Assembly (NCBI GenBank): GCA_002794785.1
Contig: NBBA01000009.1
Coordinates: 1-64,000, forward strand
From: Coniferiporia sulphurascens
Taxonomy: Eukaryota > Basidiomycota > Agaricomycetes > Hymenochaetales > Hymenochaetaceae
Length of the DNA: 64,000 nucleotides
Direction: 5' to 3'
The notes under the pieces were generated by a model. The model worked only from the letters and a program-made list of their open reading frames with translations, searched no databases and was not told the DNA's origin. A program made the position numbers and the translations under genes. Below, in pieces: positions 1 to 9,360 of the stretch. Numbering within the stretch: position 1 is the first letter of the stretch; every line of letters begins with the position of its first letter.

Positions 1-2
1 TT

Positions 3-353
3 CCTAAAGACAACATTACATCGGATCTATGGAAAATTCCTAGATCGTCTTCTGTGGAATCTGTCTTTGGTTGCGGTCAGTCCTTCTCGCACCACAGGAG
101 CTCTAATGCCAGTGTTCCAACCCTTATATCGGACATAGATCTCTCAGAATAATCGGAGGACATAGATCCCTTTGGCGTGGATGATGACAATGTAGATGAT
201 GCCTCCCTTGAACCTTCCTCTAAGAACGCCACTGGGGCTGTGAATGAAAAGGCCAAGGAATCAACCACCAACTCTTCTGAAGTAGTCGTCAAGAAGAAAG
301 CAATCACAGAGCAGAGCGCCCAGGCAAAGAAGGGCTTCAGCTGGTTTGGCTGA
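3..353 (+). pseudogene. C-terminal fragment of an unrecognised acidic, Lys-rich protein
   Basis: One frame runs from the window edge to a TGA at 351-353, broken once by TAA at 150-152. It reads as a polar, acidic tail: a Ser-rich part, then a run rich in Asp (DPFGVDDDNVDD), then Lys-rich sequence ending in KKGFSWFG. Composition changes to non-coding immediately after the stop. I do not recognise the family. An overlapping minus-strand frame at 77-412 looks like the shadow of this one. The stop may mean a dead copy or an unrecognised intron; the true start lies outside the window. Low confidence that it was ever one exon. Confidence 0.3.
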
Positions 354-1041
354 TGACTAAAAAGTAAGAAAGGGCTCACCACCCCCAGTAGGCGCAGCAG
401 TGGCTGTACCAAGAAGCTTGGTGATGCTGTAGGAGATGGACCCGAGTCGCATCCTACCCGTCTATTTTCTTCCGTCTACGGTGGATGCGGGAGTCGAGCA
501 TCGCCTTCGCGATGAATTGACCGATAATCTTGAATACATAGGTACACTTTTCTCCACAGTCAGCTGTGGTATCAGATGGCCCCACTGGGGCGGAAAAGAG
601 ACCGGTGGGGTGCAGAACATAAACACCAGGATGAGTAGTGTCAGCGTCTCGTCAAATCTTCAAGTCCCGCCTTGCGAACTCCTTGGACACCGTGGAATAG
701 AATTCAAGTTTTGGACCTAATCCAGTTCCAACCTCATCAAAGTACTCGACCTCCAGAATCGATGAAGATGACCCGTAAAGCTCGAACACTTTGAAAGCGG
801 ATTCAAGTATTCAAGTATATGCTTTCTTGATATCCGAACCTTTTGCCTCTGCAAGCGCCTGAGGAAAGTAAATGTGTCATCTCTCCAAGACATCTCCTGG
901 GCATGATTTTGGCTCTGTCATTTTAAAATAAGGCATGCATAACCGAAGGATGTTGACTGTAGGAATGAGAAGCATGTAGAGAACGGGAATAAGAAAGGGA
1001 AATGAAGTGGGAGATCCAAGGCCCACTCCAGAATGCAGGAG

Positions 1042-1093
1042 CTGAAAACAAAATGAGAACACATAGCTAAAGCAATGTCAAATTACACCACAC
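1042..1093 (-). other. Probable spliceosomal intron in UFD4-like pseudogene
   Basis: On the minus strand it starts GTGTGG and ends in a T-rich tract plus TTTTCAG. Splicing joins LEEPMIVA to SCILEWALDL in one frame. 52 bp. Confidence 0.55.
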
Positions 1094-1710
1094 CTAGCTA
1101 CGATCATCGGCTCTTCTAGCTGACAAGTCAACTTAGTGGTCAATCTATTATTAATAAAAGCTGTCTCAGGAAGTAGCTGGGCATCGAAAAGCTATTGTCA
1201 TTAATGTCTGCATTCAGTCTGTGTAGGATGCACAAAAGCTTGAGAATTTTCGAGTACAATGCCTCATCATGAAGGGAGGCTAGCAAAGAGACAGGTGATC
1301 TTGCCCACAATGGGGAATCAACTGCAGCTTATGAGGATTGAGTCGAACGTAAATCAGGCCGAAGGGCACACCAGACTTACTTTTGGCAACCCATCAAGGG
1401 CTGGTTACTTTCTTGTATTTCACAGTATACACTCCTTGCCAGATCATATTTGATGGGACGGTGCCCCCTGGAGACTTGCGAGCCTCATGTTGGTGTACAG
1501 CCCCATAGATACTCATATCCAAAGGGAGAATATGACCATCCATGTTGAATTCCAGATGCCAATTGCTGCCTTTGTTCTTGAGTGCAGCTGCGTAAGAAGG
1601 CTTCCAATCTGACAAGCCAGACATTGGTCCCAGGCCTGTAGCACCCAATGCAGGATTAGGCATTGCCACACAGGTTCTGTCCGGCATCTACACCTCCACC
1701 TTTGAACCAT

Positions 1711-1767
1711 CTGTCAAGAAGACAGATCAGATATGACACAACTTATTTTGGGCCATATAAGCCATAC
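1711..1767 (-). other. Probable spliceosomal intron in UFD4-like pseudogene
   Basis: On the minus strand it starts GTATGG and ends CTTGACAG. Removing it joins the acidic linker to the NGSKVEV block in frame, as expected for UFD4-type proteins. The 57-bp length is typical for fungi. Confidence 0.5.
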
Positions 1768-1850
1768 TGGCAGCTACTGAGAGTGTGTCAGTCTTTTCTA
1801 CAGAGCCATCGGAATCATCATCCAGATCCTCCTCAAATACCTGAGCACTA

Positions 1851-2834
1851 TAAGTTATACTAGAAGAGTGAGTTATTTGGGGACTGGTCAACTCCCAGAA
1901 AATATCCCAAAAGTAAAATGTCTATGTGAGGTAAGTCCCCAGTGAAGCAAGGAATTGAGGGCTTGCAGAGGCAATAAACAAGCTGGGCAGGTTTATGCAA
2001 TATGTGAGAAATATTTCCTTATATATCTCTGTTTGTGGATATTTGCCTGTCATGTGACAAACTTCTATAAATCTGACTCAGGGTCTCTTGCTTCTTTTCC
2101 TTTTACCACCATCATCCTATTTGCAAATATTCCACATTTGGGACTTTGGTCATCCTAGATCATAAAAATATGTCTTAGGAAGTGGAGAAGGAGACTGATA
2201 GATTATCCTACTTTCTCTTCTCCATATTCACTCCCACATATTATGTCTGCAATGCATCATCTCTTAATTTCAGATTTCTACATCATTACTTCTTCCTCCC
2301 ACAAGGACCCAATGCCTATCATGCTTGTTGATTTGCATGTCCTTGGGAGTACATCATTCATGCCATATCTGGCCTGTCCCTCATTTGACTTTGGCATTGC
2401 TTTCTCAAATAGCCTTGCCATTGTCACCAGTGCATATCACATTTTTCAAACATTCTATGATGTAATTCTTTCCATTTATTTTGACTGACTTATAGATTCA
2501 TCCACCATTCCAGTTGAACATCTAGGAGGTCTACCCATATAGGTGAGTAATGTTTCACAGATCTGATGAACATCTCTTTGTAGCTGAGTTATTTATGCTT
2601 TCACTAACAAGACTCCTGCTACCATGCCCATAGAGTGTTTCTTTTTTTTAATTGCTTAGGATGTTTTGGTCCCACTGACCACTGATTTGCCAGTTTTATG
2701 CTTCTCTTCAGTCATACTTACATACACCTGACTTGAAGAATAAGATGTCTATATACTATAACCAATAGAACATATTTTCTCTGAAAGGAATAGACAAAGA
2801 ATGTGATCAACCATATGGCCAGGGAGATTATCAG
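1851..2834. other. AT-rich stretch without a recognisable gene
   Basis: No frame here has a credible start, motif or coding composition. The small plus-strand frames (1955-2158 and 2243-2488) are hydrophobic by base composition only. It is probably ancestral intergenic sequence upstream of the UFD4-like pseudogene. Confidence 0.5.
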
Positions 2835-3147
2835 TCAGAGATAGTGGGAAATAGTCAAATATAGTCAGAAATAGCCAGAAAATAGTAGTAGATAGCCATA
2901 AATAGTGAGAAAATAGTTGAAAATAGACACAGTATAGTGAAAAATAGTTGGAAAATAGTACAAAATAGTGGAGAAAGGGGGCTATATAGCATTATATAGT
3001 GCTATATAGTAAGGAGGCCTACTATATAGTACTATATAGTACTATATATGACCAAGAAGGGCTGGATTAACCTATTTTACCTATGGGCCCTATTTTAATT
3101 ATATAGTGTTATATAGTACTATATAGCATTTTGGGTTTTTCCTGATG
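2835..3147. repeat. ATAGT-rich degenerate repeat ending in a MITE-like terminus
   Basis: The stretch consists of spaced ATAGT, AAATAG and TATATAGT units, densest from 2985 to 3130. Its right end, GGGTTTTTCCTGATG at 3133-3147, is the inverse of the terminus of the palindromic element at 43387-43515 (CATCAGGAAAAACC), and both share the CTATATAGT core. It abuts LINE L1 inside the LINE 3' UTR, so the LINE stem-loop and tail are lost. No clear matching left terminus was found. Confidence 0.5.
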
Positions 3148-4680
3148 GAAGTGTGAAGGGCCCCTATTAGTACACGACAAAAGAAGAGGGAGGAATACAT
3201 ATTACTATGACGAAACCAAGCGGACGAATGCAGGCAAAGGAGGTAGCTTAGAATGGAGAAAGGGAGGGTGAGAGCACTGGCCAGGACATATGAGTAGGAG
3301 TCCGAACAGCAGTCATAGATCAGAGGGGAAGGGTGGGAGTGCACCTGAAAGCTCCAAGAGAGCCGGGTCCGAGTCCTGGGTGCGGGGTCCAAGCATACAA
3401 CGCATGTAGTCCTGAAGGAGGTCCAAGTCCATGTCCTCATCAGTAGGGTGGCTGTCGAGTTCCATCATGGCAAAAGCTAGACAGATGGTGCTCACAGTTC
3501 TGTCAGAGAGGCAGTTCAAGTGCCCCGTTAGCCTAAGCCAGTGGCGCAGAACCGGAATAAGGTTCTCCTCAGCCCATTCTGAGTGGTGGGCTGGGAGGGG
3601 GATTTTGGCTGGCCAAATGCGCCGAATCCATGGTCGGAATGTGCTGCACCTGCCCAAAATGTGGGCAGTCGTCTGCACTGGCCATGGTGGGTGGTTATGC
3701 CACCTGCAGTGGGAGATCAGGCCATGCCTGCACCGGTAGGCTGAGTCGAAGCTCAGCCAGTAGCCCCCATAGGGACCAGCATGGCAGAGGACCTGTGCTA
3801 CTGCAGAGAGATGATGGCGAGGGTGGTCTGCAGAGTGGGTGAGCAGTTTCCGTGGGTGGCGAGAGGGAATGCTGTGCACTGCCAGGTATTTGTCAGCTGT
3901 GGAGGCGAGAGGGCAGGCCAATGATAGTGTCCACCATTCGACAAGGGTCTTGGTGGCCACTTCCTTGAGGGCGGAGATGGAGGGCACAAGTTGCAAGGGG
4001 GGGAGCTCCGTGGCAAGTTTCGCTTCATCATCGGCCCATTCATTCCCGGGGACATCCGAGTGACCTGGACACCACACGAAGTGGATGGTGATATCTGGAT
4101 GCGAGTCCAGAAGCGTCTCGACCCCTGCCTTCCAAAGGTGGAGGAGATGGGTGCCTGGTATGGTGGCCCAGCTGCGGAAAAGGTTTAGTGCCATCAGCGA
4201 ATCGGACAGGAAGAACAAGTCTGATGCGACAGGTAGGTGGGTGAGGAGGCGATGCGTGGCCCAGCAGGGGGCAGTGGCAAGAGAGAAAATTTCCGCGTCC
4301 ATGGCCGTGGCGCAGGTGGGGGAGGCAAGTCGGCGAGACCATATTTTGGTGAGGCCGCCCATGGCACAGATGGCGGTTCCTGAGGCGGTTCCAATGCGAG
4401 AGCCACCAGTGAAGACCTGGAGGTGGGGAGTGGCTCTGAGGTCTAGGGCAGCCTGTACAAACTTGTCGCGTGTGTCACCTGTGACCGGGAGGGAGGGGAG
4501 GGTGAAGGTGGCCCATCCGCCTGTAAAGGCCAGAGGATCCATCCAGGGGGGATGTGTGTATGCAGGGACCAGTTGTACCTGAGGGACTCGGACCTGCAGA
4601 GAAAGGGAAAATGGTCTATTAGTTACATTGTGAAAGCATTTGTGGCCAATAGAGTGGGGGGTGCGCCATAGGCACAGAAG
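3148..4680 (-). mobile_element. LINE copy L1 (RNase H end, 5'- and 3'-truncated)
   Basis: Minus-strand LINE fragment from the 3' UTR to just before RNase H. Its 3' end is cut at 3147 by the ATAGT repeat. Its 5' end meets the oppositely oriented L2 head to head near 4680 with no visible target duplication. It belongs to a subfamily with WPAKIPLPAHHSEW in the C-terminal domain, shared with L10. Confidence 0.85.
3313..4672 (-). pseudogene. LINE ORF2 C-terminus: RNase H domain and C-terminal domain
   Basis: Open frame for the last ~450 residues of ORF2. The linker SLSLQVRVPQVQ is followed by an RNase H fold with SDSL, WCPGHSDVPGNEWADDEAK and the HFVW strand, then the C-terminal domain with CRWHNHPPWP and DEDMDLDLLQDYM, common to all copies here. 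RNase H removes the RNA template strand in target-primed reverse transcription. The first catalytic Asp of RNase H (VFTDGS in L8 and L12) is Gly here (VFTGGS), so this copy would be inactive even apart from its truncation. No start codon of its own. Confidence 0.8.
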
Positions 4681-4686
4681 CCGGCA

Positions 4687-7275
4687 CCACTGCCCTAGCA
4701 TACATTGACGACCACCTACTAATAAGTGTTGGCCCCTCTGTAGCATCCAACTGCTGCTCTCTCGCCAGCACTTACCACCAACTTGACACCCTCTTCGGCA
4801 CCATTGGTCTCAACATTGAAGCTGCCAAGACAGAGTACCTCCACTTCCACCCCCCCAGCGACATACTGGCTACAATGGCTGGGACATGGCTGGGGTCCAG
4901 GTCGACCCCAACACCCTGATCCGCCCCTCAATCCTGCTAAGATGGCTTGGGATTTGGTGGGATCCAGGCCTCACCTTCAAGCCCCATGTTGAGTGCATGC
5001 ACTCCAAGGGGCTCTCCACCCTTGCCGCACTCCACATTCTGGGCAACACCCAATGCGGCATCTCGGCCCTCCTCCTCCACCGCCTCTATACCTCCTGTGT
5101 CCGCTCAGTCCTGTCATGGGGGGTACCAGTCTGGTATCACAGCTGCCGCCAAAAAAACACTGGTAAACTGCCTTCAGGCCGTGCAAAACACGGCCTGTCG
5201 CTGGATCCTAGGTGTCTTTAAAGGCACCTCCCCCCATCCCACCAATTTCCTTTGCTCCGTTCCCCCTCTCTCTTTCTACTTCGAATACATAAAGACCACC
5301 CATTCTCTGTGCCTCTAGTGCACCCCACACTCCATTGGCCATAAACTTTTTAAAAACATAGCTAATAGACCTTTCTCCCTTTCTTTGCAGGTCTGAGCCC
5401 CTCAGGTTCAACAAGTCCCTGCATACATGCATCCCCCATGGATGGACCCTCTGGCCTTTGCTCAGGGCTGTGTATGCTTCACCACCCCCATCACCCCAGT
5501 TAGCGCCGACACCCGCAAATCATTTGTGACAGCTGCACACAAACTCAGATCCACTCTCCACATCCAAGTATTCACCAATGGCTCCCGCATTGACAATAAG
5601 TTGGGCTCAGCCATCTGTACAATGTTAGGCCACACTCATCTCCAGTCACACTGACTGGAGTCCCCCTCCTGTGCCACAGCCACAGACGCCGAAGAGTTCT
5701 CTCTCGCCACAGCCCCTGGCCGGGTAGCATGCCGCCTCCTGGCACAATTGCGTGTCGCATCGGACATCTTTTTTCTATCCAATTCACTGACTGCACTCCA
5801 CCTTTTCTGCACCTGGGCCGCTGCTCCTGGTGCCCACCTCCTCCACATCTGGAAGGTGGGTGTGGAGACCCTGCTGGACTCATACCCCCAGCTCACCATT
5901 CACTTTGTATGGTGTCCTGGTCACTCAGACATCCCTGGCAATGAATGGGCTGACAAGGAAGCGAAAACTGGTGACAGAGCTCCCCCCATCTGACTTAAAA
6001 CCATCCACCTCCATACTAAAGGAAGTCGCAGTCCGCACCCTAATGGACCGATGGACCCTCACGCTTGCCCACCCCCTCGCCTCCATGGCCAATAAATATC
6101 TGGCGGTACATGGTGTCCCTTCTCACCGACCTCGAAAGCTCCTTATGCATTTGGTCGACCACCCATGCCACGAGTTATCCGCAGTTGCACAGGTCCTCTG
6201 TCATGCCGGTCCCTATGGGGGCTACTGGCTGATGTTAAGCTCAACGGTTACATGATGATTGATCATCAAGGCTGGTAGTACAGCAATGGGGCTTCTTAGA
6301 TGTCGTAAGTCGAGGGTGATTGGTGAGGCTGGTAGTATGGCAACAGGGCTTCCTAGATGTCGTAAGTCGAAGGTGATTGGTGATGGGGCTTCCTGATCGG
6401 CGATGTAGATGCGGTAGGCTTCGTAGGCGAGTCGGGTTACGATGAAGCGACTGGTGACTCAGTAGACACACAGTAGACTGGTGGTAGCAGATAATGGGCT
6501 TGTATGAACAAAGAGCACAAGCTTAGGACTTGTGCTACTGAAGTTACATGCTTATATGCTACTCTATGTGTTTACTACTGTAGCAGCCTGTGTAAGGTAG
6601 TTTACCAGACTATGGAAGGTCATGGAAACCCAAGGAATACCTTGGTAATACAAGTAGGGCTATCAGTGAGCAAAGCACGTCATGGTGATGTGAGATGGCG
6701 TCATCATGGCATCTTATGGTGCAAGGTGAATAAGGATGAGTAAGGAAGAGAAATGGGGGAGTTGCACTGACTGATGATGACGAAGAGGAAGTGAGTCAGC
6801 ACAGTAAGGGGAAAGTAAAGGAAAATTGTAACAGCTGAGTTTTGACTCAGTCTACTGGTGCAGGCACAGCCTGATCTCACACTGCAGGTGGCACAACCAC
6901 CCCCCCTGGCCAGCACAGTCAACTGCCCACATCTTAGGCAGCTGTAGCACATTCCACCCATGGATATGACACATATGGCCACCTTGGGACCCTCTCCCAG
7001 TCCACCACTCAGAGTGGGCTGACAAACACCACCTCCTGGTTTTGCGCCATTGGCTCAAGCTGACATGGCACCTAAACCGCCTTTCCGACCATGCTGCAAG
7101 CGCCATCAGGCTGTCATTCGCCACGATGGACCTAGATGGCCACCCAACTGATGAGGATATGGACCTGGACCTCCTACGGGACTACATGCGTCATATGCTT
7201 GGACCTCAAACCCAGGACTTGGACCCAGCCCTTTTGGAGCTCTCAGGTATGCTTCCTCCCTTTCCCTCTGATTAG
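4687..7275 (+). pseudogene. LINE ORF2 fragment: RT C-terminal half and RNase H, frameshifted
   Basis: Shows the RT motif C box YIDDHLL, the thumb region, the SLSLQV linker (with TGA in place of the Arg codon, 5396-5398), an RNase H domain (VFTNGS, SNSLTALHLF, WCPGHSDIPGNEWAD) and the C-terminal CRWHNHPP and DEDMDLDLL blocks. Several shifts between frames (about 4850, 5280 and 5990) and the LTR insertion destroy the frame. VFTNGS in place of VFTDGS is a loss of a catalytic Asp. Confidence 0.8.
6233..6833 (-). mobile_element. Solo LTR 1 of the element-A family (601 bp)
   Basis: Bounded by TG...CA and flanked by GCTGA at 6228-6232 and 6834-6838. Removing it with one GCTGA restores the LINE reading GGCTGAGTTTTGACTCAG. 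It is about 40 bp longer than the usual 559 bp, mainly through a ~57-bp internal duplication near 6290-6385. The strand given is the sense strand deduced from element A. Confidence 0.92.
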
Positions 7276-7587
7276 CGCCCGTCTTTCAGATTCCTATGGA
7301 TATGTCCTGGCCGGCACTCTCACCCTCCCTTTCCACTTCTAAGCTTCTTACTTTAAACCCGCCCCCACCCACTTGGTTGGTTCATAGTGATATGTATCCC
7401 TCCTTCTTTCTTTTCCCATACTAAATAGGGACTCTTCACACTTTGGCACCCCTTGGGGAGCAGAGCCCCTGCCCAGTTTCATGCGATGCATGATGACGGG
7501 CGCCTCCATTGTTATGTAATTAGGGCCCCCCCTTCGGGGGGGCAGCTTGTAATTATGTAACACTGCAGGAATAATAATAATAAAAAA

Positions 7588-8527
7588 GATGCGACAGGCA
7601 GGAGCTCCCATAGGTGGTGTGCAGCCCAGCTCGGCACAGAGGTAAGTGAGAAGATCTCTGTGTCCGTGGTGGTTGTGCAGGTGGGGGAGGCAAGTCGTCG
7701 GGACCTGATGCGGGTGAGGCCCCTCATGGCGCAGACGGCTGATCCAGACTTCGAGCCCATGTGTGAGCCATTGGTGAAGACCTGGAGGTGGGGGAGGGTG
7801 CTCAGGGAGCATGTGGCACCCACAAATTCCTTGTGGGTGTCCTCGCTGACTGGAGTGATAGGGATGGCAAATGGGACTCTTCCATTTGTAAATGCCAGAG
7901 GATCCGTCCATGGGGGATGAGTGTATGCAGGGACTGGTTGAACCTGAGGGACCCACGGCAGTTAGTTATGGTTTTATGATATCGTTTTCTACCGACAGAG
8001 TGCAGGGTGCACCAGAGACACAGAGAGTGAAGGGTCTTAGCATATTCGAAATAATAAGAAAGGGGGGGAAGGGAACAAAGAAAATTTGTAGAGAAGGGGG
8101 AGGTGCCCTTGTAGACACCAAGAATCCATCTGCATGCCATGTTTTGCGCAGCCTGCAGGTGGCTTACTGAGGTTTTTTGGCATCAGCTGTGATACCACAC
8201 CAGTGCGCCCCATGTGAGAACTGAGTGTATGCAGGCGGTGTACAGCTGACGGAGGAGAAGGGCCGAGATGCCGCATTCGGTGTTGCCAAGGATGTGGAGG
8301 GCAGCAAGGGTGGAGAGGCCTTTGGAACGCATGTGCTCAACGTGAGCCTTGAAGGTGAGAGTGGGATCCCACCATATCCCTAGCCAGCAGAGCAGGATGG
8401 AGGGTCGGATTAGTGTGGTGGGGGCAACCCATACCCTGGTGGTGTCCCAGTTTGTGTAGGCAGCTGATCATTGATGGGGTGGGTGAAAGTGGAGGTACTC
8501 CGTTTTGGTGGCTTCAATGTTGAGACC
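7588..8527 (-). pseudogene. LINE copy L3: RT thumb to RNase H fragment
   Basis: Minus-strand ORF2 piece of the variant subfamily with ILGVYKGTSPFSTNFLCSLP and YYFEYAKTLHSLCLW, followed by the PAYTHPPW-type linker and the RNase H start (VFTNGSHMGSKSGSAVCAM). It stops at LLPVAS, where the L2 tail begins, and at the other end meets the L4 tail at 8528. It therefore has neither its own 5' nor its own 3' end. Frames shift near 7820 and 8060. Confidence 0.75.
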
Positions 8528-9360
8528 TTTTTTATTTATTTTTATTATTATTATTCCTGCAGTATTACATAATTACAAGCTGCCCCCCCAAAGGGGGGGC
8601 CCTAACTACATGACAACAGAGGCGCCCGTCATTGCACATCGCACAAAACTGGGCAGGGGCTCTGCTCCCTGAAGGGTGCCGAAGTGTGAAGAGCCCCTAT
8701 TTAGTAAGAGAGAAGGGGAGAAGGAGGGATACATATCACTATGAACAAACCAAGCGGATGAGGGCAGGTTAAAGTAAGAAGCTTAGAAGTGGAAAGGGAG
8801 GGCGAGAGCGCCGGCCAAGACATATCTTGTAGGAATTCAAAGGATGGGCGCTAGTTGGAAGGAAAAGGAGGGAGCATACCTGATAGCTCCAAAAGGGCTG
8901 GGTCCGAGTCCGGAGTTCGAGGTCCAAGCATACAACGCATGTAATCCTGTAGGAGGTCCAAGTCCATATCTTCATCGGTTGGGTGGCCATCTAGGTCCAT
9001 TGTGGCAAATGACAGCCGGATGGCACCTGCGGCACAGTCAGAAAGGCGGTTAAGGTGCCCTGTCAGCTTTAGCCAACGGCACAAAACTGGGAGTCGGTTT
9101 TCATCAGCCCACTCCGAGTGGTGGACTGGGAGAGGGTCCCAAGGTGGCCATACGCATCGTATCCACAGGTGGAAGGTGCTACAGCCGCCTAGGATGTGGG
9201 CGGTTGACTGTGCGGGCCATGGGGGGTGGTTATGCCACCTGCAGTGCGAGATCAGGCCGTGCCTGCACTGGTAGGCTGAGTCAAAACTCAACCAGTAGCC
9301 CCCATAGGGACCGGCATGGCAGAGGACCTGGGCGACTGCTGATAGCTCAGTTCATGGGTG
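8528..9360 (-). mobile_element. LINE copy L4 (short 3' fragment)
   Basis: The minus-strand tail begins at 8528 (T-rich with ATT repeats when read on plus). Next come GCAGTATTACATAATTAC, the stem-loop at 8582-8600 (7 C, AAA, 7 G on plus) and the 3' UTR, then coding sequence at 8851-9360. Its 5' truncation meets L5 head to head near 9360. Confidence 0.85.
8851..9360 (-). pseudogene. LINE ORF2 extreme C-terminus (L4)
   Basis: Open frame of ~169 codons with AVAQVLCHAGPYGGYW, CRWHNHPPWPAQS, WADENRLPVL and PTDEDMDLDLLQDYM, ending GMLPPFPSN. This C-terminal domain lies after RNase H in every copy of the window. Its CX6H-like and HX3H-like residues (HCRWHNHPP) may bind metal, but I know no defined role. 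Confidence 0.75.

Larger units (their letters stand above)
484..1850 (-). pseudogene. UFD4-like HECT E3 ubiquitin ligase, decayed C-terminal part
   Basis: Read on the minus strand, successive pieces match my knowledge of the conserved C-terminal half of UFD4/TRIP12-type E3 ligases, which attach ubiquitin to ubiquitin-fusion substrates. In order they are an acidic linker (EDLDDDSDG), the block LPLDMSIYGAVHQHE with WQGVYTVKYKKV, then NNRLTTKLTCQLEEPMIV, then WALDLPLHFPFLFPF with FLQSTSFGYACLILK, then LRRLQRQKVRISRKHILE, VFELYGSSSSILEVEYFDEV, and finally TYVFKIIGQFIAKAMLDSRI inside the HECT domain. Two introns fit: 1711-1767 (57 bp) and 1042-1093 (52 bp). Breaks: TAG at 1688-1690, TGA at 918-920 and 652-654 (both where Trp is expected), and an 8-bp duplication near 800. 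The catalytic-Cys lobe is missing. Family identity is from recall of conserved motifs, not a search. Confidence 0.72.
4681..7587 (+). mobile_element. LINE copy L2 (5'-truncated, split by a solo LTR)
   Basis: Begins inside the reverse transcriptase just before the catalytic YIDDHLL box. It runs through RNase H, the 3' UTR and the 3' stem-loop (7525-7543, 7 C, TTC loop, 7 G), and ends in an AATAATAATAATAAAAAA tail at 7570-7587. Interrupted by a solo LTR at 6233-6833. Its tail abuts L3 within the L3 RNase H region, so L2 probably landed in an older LINE. Confidence 0.85.

Noticed and set aside
77..412. Minus-strand 111-codon ORF with a hydrophobic start
   Set aside because: It overlaps the more protein-like plus-strand frame, and its hydrophobic stretch is the antisense of Lys/Glu-rich codons.
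1955..2488. Two small hydrophobic plus-strand ORFs as membrane peptides
   Set aside because: No conserved motif, the hydrophobicity follows from T-rich sequence, and there is no gene context.
6233..6833. The dispersed ~560-bp repeat considered as a MITE, SINE or Helitron
   Set aside because: It has TG...CA ends with 5-bp duplications and is the same sequence as both LTRs of element A, so it is a solo LTR.
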